A stretch of DNA of 16,511 nucleotides from JBLFWJ01 sp047611425. GTDB lineage: Bacteria; Bacteroidota; Bacteroidia; UBA10329. The notes under the pieces were generated by a model. That model was not told the origin of the DNA. It worked only from the letters and a program-made list of their open reading frames with translations, and made no database searches. The DNA is taken from assembly GCA_047611425.1 (NCBI GenBank), contig JBLFWJ010000067.1, positions 1-16,511 on the forward strand, read 5' to 3'. Positions 11,725 through 16,511 of this stretch are shown here, piece by piece (the stretch's first letter is position 1; each line of letters starts with the position of its first letter). A program made the position numbers and the translations under genes.

Positions 11725-13143
11725 ATGAGACAAACGATTTTGATTATTCTGATTTTGCTTACAGGCAAAGTCACTCTAGCACAAGAAGTTGATACCACGA
11801 TAACGTTGACAAACACCGTTTTGGAGGTGCGCGTGGTAGCCGACAGCCTTCGAATCCCTTGGGATATGGTTTGGGGGCCTGATGGCAGAATTTGGTTTAC
11901 AGAACGGAAGGGAACCGTGAAACGACTCGACCTTGAAACGGGAGTTGTTGACTCGATTTATCACATCAATGATGTTTTCACATCCACCGAAAACTCTGGC
12001 CTGCATGCCATGACGCTTCATCCAAATTTCCCAATGCCAGCGCACGTGTTTGTTCATTACACCTATGGATTGTACAGCAGTCGGGTTGAGCGATACACGT
12101 ACGATGTGAGTACCAACACCCTGATAGAACCGACTGTAATCATCCCGTTTTTGAATGGAAATTCCTCACATAACGGATCAAGAATGCAGTGGGATGCAGA
12201 TGGAAAGTTGCTATTCTCGATTGGGGATGCGTACGTGTATCTGGCTTTTCCGCAGAATGTTTCTCATAATAATGGAAAAGTTTTAAGGATGAATCCTGAT
12301 GGATCTGCACCATCAGATAACCCGATTAGTGGCAGTTTAGTCTGGTCGTGGGGTCACCGAAACCCTCAGGGAATGGTGCTGGCAAATAATGGTAAGCTGT
12401 ACCTATCGGAACATGGGCCCGACACAGATGACGAGTTGAATCTAGTTGAACCTGGCAGGAATTACGGTTGGCCGTACGTTCGTGGTTTTTGTGATCCTGA
12501 AACAACCTATTTCGATTCAATCAGCGAGGTGCAATTTTGCATGGATTCGAACGTTGTTGAGCCACTCAAAGTTTGGACACCCACTCAGGCTCCGTGTGGG
12601 TTAGAGTATTATGACCACCCTTCAATTCCAGAATGGAATAATTCACTTTTGCTGTGCTTTTTGAAAGTAAGGAGGATGAAGTCTCTTAAGTTGGATCCAA
12701 CCGGTGAATCGGTTGTTGAGGAAAATGACCTGTTGAATCAATATTACGGCAGGCTTCGAGATGTTTTGATGGCACCTGACGGACGTGTATTTATCTGTAC
12801 ATCCAACAACGACCAGGGGCCTGTGGACTATTTTTGGGATAAGATTTTAGAGTTGAAAAACGCTGATTTTTTGGTTGAAAGATTGGAAGTAGAGTTTACT
12901 GAGGATCAAGTTGTGGTATTCCCAAATCCAAGTTCAGGGAGTGTATTTGTTCAACTTCCAAATCACTTGAAATCCATTCAATACCAGCTCCTTGATATAA
13001 GTGGCAAGGTTGTACGTTCAGCAAATCCGAATTTGGAGTTTGGTGGGTTCGAGATTAAGCGATCCAGTTTACCTGCAGGGGTGTACACCTTGCGTATCGG
13101 AACTAGAAACGGAATGGTGGTTAAGCGAGTGATTTTCTCCTGA
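11725..13143 (+). CDS. Secreted PQQ-dependent sugar dehydrogenase-like protein with T9SS tail
   Basis: A 472-residue exported six-bladed beta-propeller of the glucose/sorbosone dehydrogenase (GSDH) family. MRQTILIILILLTGKVTLAQ is a clear signal peptide. The propeller (about 32-385) shows the family landmarks in order: IPWDMVWGPDGRIWFTER (44-61), SHNGSRMQWDADGKLLFSIGD with candidate catalytic His149, NNGKVLRMNPDGSAPSDNP, WSWGHRNPQG (207-216), SEHGPDTDDELN (228-239) and NYGWP (246-250). Residues about 390-472 are a type A T9SS sorting domain (VFPNPSSGSVFV, YQLLDISGKVV, SLPAGVYTLRI, VVKRVIFS). The enzyme should oxidise aldose sugars with PQQ outside the cell or at the surface; the substrate is unknown. 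The ATG at 11725 is chosen because it begins a canonical signal peptide and follows a -7 element. No PQQ biosynthesis gene is visible here. Confidence 0.88.
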   Translation: MRQTILIILILLTGKVTLAQEVDTTITLTNTVLEVRVVADSLRIPWDMVWGPDGRIWFTERKGTVKRLDLETGVVDSIYHINDVFTSTENSGLHAMTLHPNFPMPAHVFVHYTYGLYSSRVERYTYDVSTNTLIEPTVIIPFLNGNSSHNGSRMQWDADGKLLFSIGDAYVYLAFPQNVSHNNGKVLRMNPDGSAPSDNPISGSLVWSWGHRNPQGMVLANNGKLYLSEHGPDTDDELNLVEPGRNYGWPYVRGFCDPETTYFDSISEVQFCMDSNVVEPLKVWTPTQAPCGLEYYDHPSIPEWNNSLLLCFLKVRRMKSLKLDPTGESVVEENDLLNQYYGRLRDVLMAPDGRVFICTSNNDQGPVDYFWDKILELKNADFLVERLEVEFTEDQVVVFPNPSSGSVFVQLPNHLKSIQYQLLDISGKVVRSANPNLEFGGFEIKRSSLPAGVYTLRIGTRNGMVVKRVIFS

Positions 13144-13193
13144 CCTTAGCCAATCACAGAGCAACTGTAGCGACTTCTAAAATCGAAATGGCA

Positions 13194-14657
13194 TCAACCC
13201 TGCTTGCGCCAAAAGTATGGTGTGAAGATGATTAGAACGGTAAATAGTTCAAGCCGTCCGATCAGCATCATTGCAGCGAGAAACCATTTTCCTACAGAAG
13301 GTATTTGCGCAAAGTTGTGCATCGGGCCAACGTTTCCGATGCCAGGACCAATGTTTCCTAAGCTTGTTGCCACAGAACCAAGTGCCGTATCAAAATCGAG
13401 CCCTATCGCTGCCATAACGAAGGAACCAACTGCAAATATTGTGATGTAAATCATAATGAACGCAATGACATTATTCGTAATCTTTGGTTCAATAGCACGC
13501 TTATTTAGCCGAACTGGAATCATGGCGGCAGGGTGTAATTGGCGCTTCAATTCCAGTAAACTGTTCTTAAGTAAAACAATGTGACGAACGACTTTTATTC
13601 CACCTGCGGTAGAACCTGCCGAACCTCCGATAAACATCAGCACGAAGAAAACCATGGTGAGAAAGGGCGTCCAACTGGTGTAGTCTGCTGATACAAAACC
13701 GGTGGAGGTAATTATTGAAACGACCTGAAAGACGGAGTCTCTGAATGACTGTTCTAGCCCGATGCTGGTTACGCTTGCAACAACTATCGTTGATATGATT
13801 GATACGACCAAGGTGAGTCCGAAATAGTATCTAAATTCTTCATTCTTGAACGGCTCTAATGGGTTCTTAATAAATCCGAAGTAGTGCACGGTAAAGTTGG
13901 TGCCGGCCAAGAACATGAATGCGATGACTATATATTGAATCAATGGCTTATCACCATAAAACGCCATGCTTTCGTTATGGGTGGAAAAGCCGCCAGTAGC
14001 CATTGTGGTTAAAGCATGATTGACCGAATCGAACCAATCCATTCCGGCCAATTTCAGAACAATCATTTCCACGAATGTTAGTCCTACATAAATGAACCAA
14101 AGTCGCTTGGCAGTATCTGCAATTCGCGGTCTTAATTTGTCCGTTTTGATGCCCGGTGATTCGGCAGTGAACAACTGCATTCCGCCAATACCGAGTACAG
14201 GTAAAATGGCAACCGCAAGCACGATAATGCCCATGCCGCCAATCCATTGTGTGAGGCTTCGCCAAAGCAGAATGTCCTTTGGTACCAGCGTTAAATCCGT
14301 AATTACAGAGGCACCGGTAGTGGTATATCCGGAAAGTGTTTCGAAGAATGCATCGGTAAAATTAATCACCGTCCCGCTCATTATGTAGGGGAGCGACCCC
14401 GAAAGTGACATCACCAACCAACCAAGTGTTACAATCAGGTAACCTTCCCGCTTTTTAATGCTTGGTTTTGTTTCTGTTCTAGTGAGCACCCATACCATCA
14501 AACCAACACCAATTGTTCCGAAAGCTGAGAACATGATTGGGATGATATCATCCGGATTGTAATAGAATGATGCCGGAAGGCAGAGTGTCATGAAAGCACC
14601 ATTGAACATGAGCAACAGCCCAAGAACATGTGCAATCATGCGAAAATTGATGATCAT
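13194..14657 (-). CDS. trkH: Trk potassium uptake system membrane protein TrkH
   Basis: A 487-residue polytopic inner-membrane protein, the potassium-conducting subunit of the Trk system. The four pore-loop filters are all visible: TTTGAS (112-117), ATGGFS (220-225), TSTGFV (318-323, as STGF) and SLGNIGPG (432-439). The intramembrane loop region GGSAGSTAGGIKV (344-356), which gates the channel, is also present. Length is typical for TrkH. The start codon overlaps the trkA stop (ATGA at 14654-14657), so the two are translated together as an operon with trkA first. The 50-bp gap to the convergent sugar dehydrogenase gene shows no clear terminator hairpin. In the complex TrkA binds the cytoplasmic face and gates transport in response to NAD(H) or nucleotides. 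Confidence 0.96.
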   Translation of the reverse strand: MIINFRMIAHVLGLLLMFNGAFMTLCLPASFYYNPDDIIPIMFSAFGTIGVGLMVWVLTRTETKPSIKKREGYLIVTLGWLVMSLSGSLPYIMSGTVINFTDAFFETLSGYTTTGASVITDLTLVPKDILLWRSLTQWIGGMGIIVLAVAILPVLGIGGMQLFTAESPGIKTDKLRPRIADTAKRLWFIYVGLTFVEMIVLKLAGMDWFDSVNHALTTMATGGFSTHNESMAFYGDKPLIQYIVIAFMFLAGTNFTVHYFGFIKNPLEPFKNEEFRYYFGLTLVVSIISTIVVASVTSIGLEQSFRDSVFQVVSIITSTGFVSADYTSWTPFLTMVFFVLMFIGGSAGSTAGGIKVVRHIVLLKNSLLELKRQLHPAAMIPVRLNKRAIEPKITNNVIAFIMIYITIFAVGSFVMAAIGLDFDTALGSVATSLGNIGPGIGNVGPMHNFAQIPSVGKWFLAAMMLIGRLELFTVLIIFTPYFWRKQG

Positions 14658-15994
14658 TGAAAGAAGCTTTCGACCCTATGAATGCATTCCGGTTTGCTCA
14701 GAACTACTACGTGATCTCCTGAATCAAAAACGAAATCACCGTTTACTGTCATGCCAATGCCGTCACGAATAACGCCTCCCACAATCGCTCCTTTCGGAAA
14801 GTTCAATCCTTTGAGTGACTTGCCGATCAACTGCGCTTTTTCGCCCACTTCAAACTCAACGATCTCGGCATCTACGCCATGTAAGCTGGTTAATGAAACC
14901 ACTTCGCCCTTACGAAGATGACGGAAGATAAAGTTAGCCGCAATCAACTTTTTGTTGATCATAGTATCAACCCCAATGTTCTGAGAAAGATGGATGTAAT
15001 CCATGTTCTCAACCATGGCGATGGTTTTCTTTACTCCATGATTCTTAGCCACCAAGCAAGAAATAATGTTCGTTTCGGAGTTGTTGGTAACGGCCACAAA
15101 GGCGTCCATTTGCTCAATGCCTTCATCCTCCAAGAGTTCCACATCTCGTCCATCAGAATGAATCACTAACGTATTTGGAAGAAGATCTGATAACTCGAAC
15201 GCACGTTTTTCATCCTCCTCAATCAACTTCACGTTATATCGAAGACTAAGCTTTCTTGCCGTGTGATAACCAACCTTGTTTCCACCCAAAATCATCACAT
15301 TTTTAATTCTCTTACGCTTCTTCCCAGAAAGGCTAAGAACCGTATCCATCCCCTGTGGCTGTGTGATAAAGTAAACGTGATCACCCACTCGGAATGTGAG
15401 TTCTCCTCTTGGAATCAGCGTTTCATTATCCCGTAAAATGGCAACTGTCAAAAAGTTTTTATCTGGGTTGAGATGAGCGGCATCAGCGATGGTCATGCCT
15501 GCCAACGGGCTACAATCTTCAATGGCAATTCCGGCTAGGCTCAATTTACCTTGATCAAAATCGAATGAATCAGTAAACGCTACTTCCTTCAGCAAACGCT
15601 TAATCTCGCGACCCGCCAAGGTTTCTGGGTTGATGAGCTCGTCAATACCCAAACTCATTAAATCTTCCTTTTCTTTTTTGAGAAGATATTCTACGTTCTG
15701 TACTCGACACACTGTTTGCTTGGCCCCAAGATTCTTGGCAATGATGCACATGGCAACATTAGCCTCCTCAGAGCTAGTTACCGCAATAACCAGATCCGCT
15801 TTAGGCGCACCGGCATGTTCTAAGATGCTGTAACTGATGCAGTTTCCTTGATGGGTGGCAATGTCTAGATGGTCAGAAGCATAAGCCAACAATTCCTTGC
15901 TCCTGTCGATCAAGGCAATGTCGTGATGTTCTTCTGTCAGGAGTTTAGCGAGGTGGAAACCTACGTCTCCAGCTCCTGCAATTATGATTCTCAT
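14654..15994 (-). CDS. trkA: Trk potassium uptake regulator TrkA (two RCK modules)
   Basis: A 446-residue cytoplasmic regulator built of two RCK_N/RCK_C modules in tandem, the full-length TrkA arrangement. Module 1 begins MRIIIAGAGDVGFHLAKLLT, with the nucleotide-binding GAGDVG at 7-12 and an acidic Asp30 at the end of the second strand. Its RCK_C part covers about 140-220 (ending VGDHVYFITQP). Module 2 starts at KNVMILGGNKVGYHTARKL, with GGNKVG at 237-242 and Glu259/Glu260 at the corresponding strand end. Its RCK_C part ends SGDHVVVLSKP. It forms the ring that gates TrkH. The ATG at 15994 begins the first beta strand immediately. It lies 34 bp after yebC and overlaps trkH by 4 bases. Confidence 0.96.
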   Translation of the reverse strand: MRIIIAGAGDVGFHLAKLLTEEHHDIALIDRSKELLAYASDHLDIATHQGNCISYSILEHAGAPKADLVIAVTSSEEANVAMCIIAKNLGAKQTVCRVQNVEYLLKKEKEDLMSLGIDELINPETLAGREIKRLLKEVAFTDSFDFDQGKLSLAGIAIEDCSPLAGMTIADAAHLNPDKNFLTVAILRDNETLIPRGELTFRVGDHVYFITQPQGMDTVLSLSGKKRKRIKNVMILGGNKVGYHTARKLSLRYNVKLIEEDEKRAFELSDLLPNTLVIHSDGRDVELLEDEGIEQMDAFVAVTNNSETNIISCLVAKNHGVKKTIAMVENMDYIHLSQNIGVDTMINKKLIAANFIFRHLRKGEVVSLTSLHGVDAEIVEFEVGEKAQLIGKSLKGLNFPKGAIVGGVIRDGIGMTVNGDFVFDSGDHVVVLSKPECIHRVESFFQ

Positions 15995-16011
15995 CGTATA
16001 GGGTCAGTGCA

Positions 16012-16042
16012 CAAAGGTCTGCATTCGGTTATTCTGCCGCAA
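16012..16042 (-). promoter_or_regulatory. Possible trkA promoter (TTG, 20 bp, GACCTTTG)
   Basis: On the minus strand GACCTTTG (16012-16019) is one base from TAnnTTTG-type elements, with TTG (16040-16042) 20 bp farther upstream inside the end of yebC. It would give a leader of about 10 bases and allow trkAH to be transcribed apart from yebC. The T-to-G mismatch makes this tentative. Confidence 0.3.
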
Positions 16043-16511
16043 GTAGTTCCTCGGTCATCTCTAAATTGTGAAACACATTGGAAACATCGTCATCCTCTTC
16101 CAACAATTCTATGAGGTGAAGTGCTTGTTTCGCATCGGAAATTGGTAGGGAAATGGTCTCGTGCGGAATACGTTGAAGCTCTGCACTTTCCGGTTCAATT
16201 TCCAATTCCTCCAGCTTCTTCATCATGTTGCCAAAGTCTTCGAAAGCGGTTGTTACCATGAACAGTCCGTCTTCCAATTCTACTTCTTCGGCACCACCAT
16301 CAATCATCTCCAAAGTAAAATCATCCTCGTCTCGTTCGCCTTGAGGAATGATAAAAAGCCCTTTCCGTTCGAAGAGAAATCCGAGTGACCCGTTGGTGCC
16401 CAAACTGCCACCTCGCTTTGTGAAAACAGAACGAACCGAAGCTATTGTTCTATTCAAGTTGTCGGTTGTACACTCTACAAAAACGGCAATACCGTATGGA
16501 GCATAGCCTTC
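16029..16511 (-). CDS. yebC: YebC/PmpR family protein, C-terminal part (cut by window edge)
   Basis: The last 160 codons of a YebC/TACO1-family protein; the frame is open to the window edge, so the true start lies outside. The first visible residues, EGYAPYGIAVFVECTTDNLN, correspond to the family's EGYGPGGVA...TDNxNRT block. They are followed by RTIASVRSVFTKRGGSLG and GSLGFLFERKG, both diagnostic. The acidic C-terminal domain ends LEMTEELLAAE. YebC-type proteins are described as DNA-binding regulators and, more recently, as factors that help ribosomes through difficult stretches such as polyproline. An internal TTG at 16457 is not a start, because the family sequence continues upstream of it. 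It lies 34 bp upstream of trkA on the same strand. Confidence 0.93.
   Translation of the reverse strand, partial: EGYAPYGIAVFVECTTDNLNRTIASVRSVFTKRGGSLGTNGSLGFLFERKGLFIIPQGERDEDDFTLEMIDGGAEEVELEDGLFMVTTAFEDFGNMMKKLEELEIEPESAELQRIPHETISLPISDAKQALHLIELLEEDDDVSNVFHNLEMTEELLAAE

Overview
The window looks like a piece of a Bacteroidota chromosome, most likely a Flavobacteriales-type marine or aquatic lineage. Three things point there. Two predicted secreted proteins end in type IX secretion (T9SS) type A sorting domains. Several starts are preceded by the Bacteroidota -7 element TAnnTTTG rather than an E. coli-type promoter. Ordinary Bacteroidota housekeeping genes (metG, S66 carboxypeptidase, a DUF4412-like protein, yraN, an RluB-type enzyme, trkA/trkH, yebC) frame the region. 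Assignment below phylum is inference.

Layout. Positions 1-3155 are mostly housekeeping: the 5' end of metG (minus), an LD-carboxypeptidase, a DUF4412-like secreted protein (minus), yraN and a 23S-type pseudouridine synthase. Positions 3159-3292 hold three REP-like palindromic units. Positions 3304-9202 are accessory in character. On the minus strand are a secreted Ser/Lys/Arg-rich repeat protein and two overlapping genes for membrane-anchored CotH-like proteins, one fused to a parallel beta-helix. On the plus strand are a small T9SS cargo protein and a 49-residue putative lipoprotein. A near-identical ~115-bp direct repeat brackets the CotH pair (4281-4394 and 8242-8356). Positions 9222-13143 carry a sulfide:quinone oxidoreductase-type flavoprotein, a voltage-gated-type potassium channel with a zinc ribbon (minus), and a secreted PQQ-dependent sugar-dehydrogenase-like protein with a T9SS tail. 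Positions 13194-16511 are trkH, trkA and the 3' part of yebC, all minus strand.

Most interesting part. Two CotH-like (atypical kinase fold) proteins sit beside a secreted, very basic, serine-rich tandem-repeat protein. In Bacillus, CotH phosphorylates the Ser/Lys/Arg-rich coat proteins CotB and CotG, so this locus has the layout of a writer/substrate pair in a Gram-negative, T9SS-bearing bacterium. Each copy of the direct repeat carries the same minus-strand promoter-like pair (TTTA, 18 bp, TACCTTTG). One copy faces the repeat-protein gene and the other faces the CotH operon, so the two transcripts could be co-regulated. Beyond copy 2, a decayed sequence resembles the 5' end of the repeat-protein gene and keeps an ATG where the intact gene has ATA. 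Both CotH-like proteins seem to lack the usual second catalytic Asp, so kinase activity is uncertain.

TrkA/TrkH form a potassium-uptake pair with a 4-base ATGA overlap. The Kv-type channel nearby is a second potassium transport protein on its own promoter. All coordinates and residue numbers were counted by hand from the sequence; family names come from motif recognition, not database searches.
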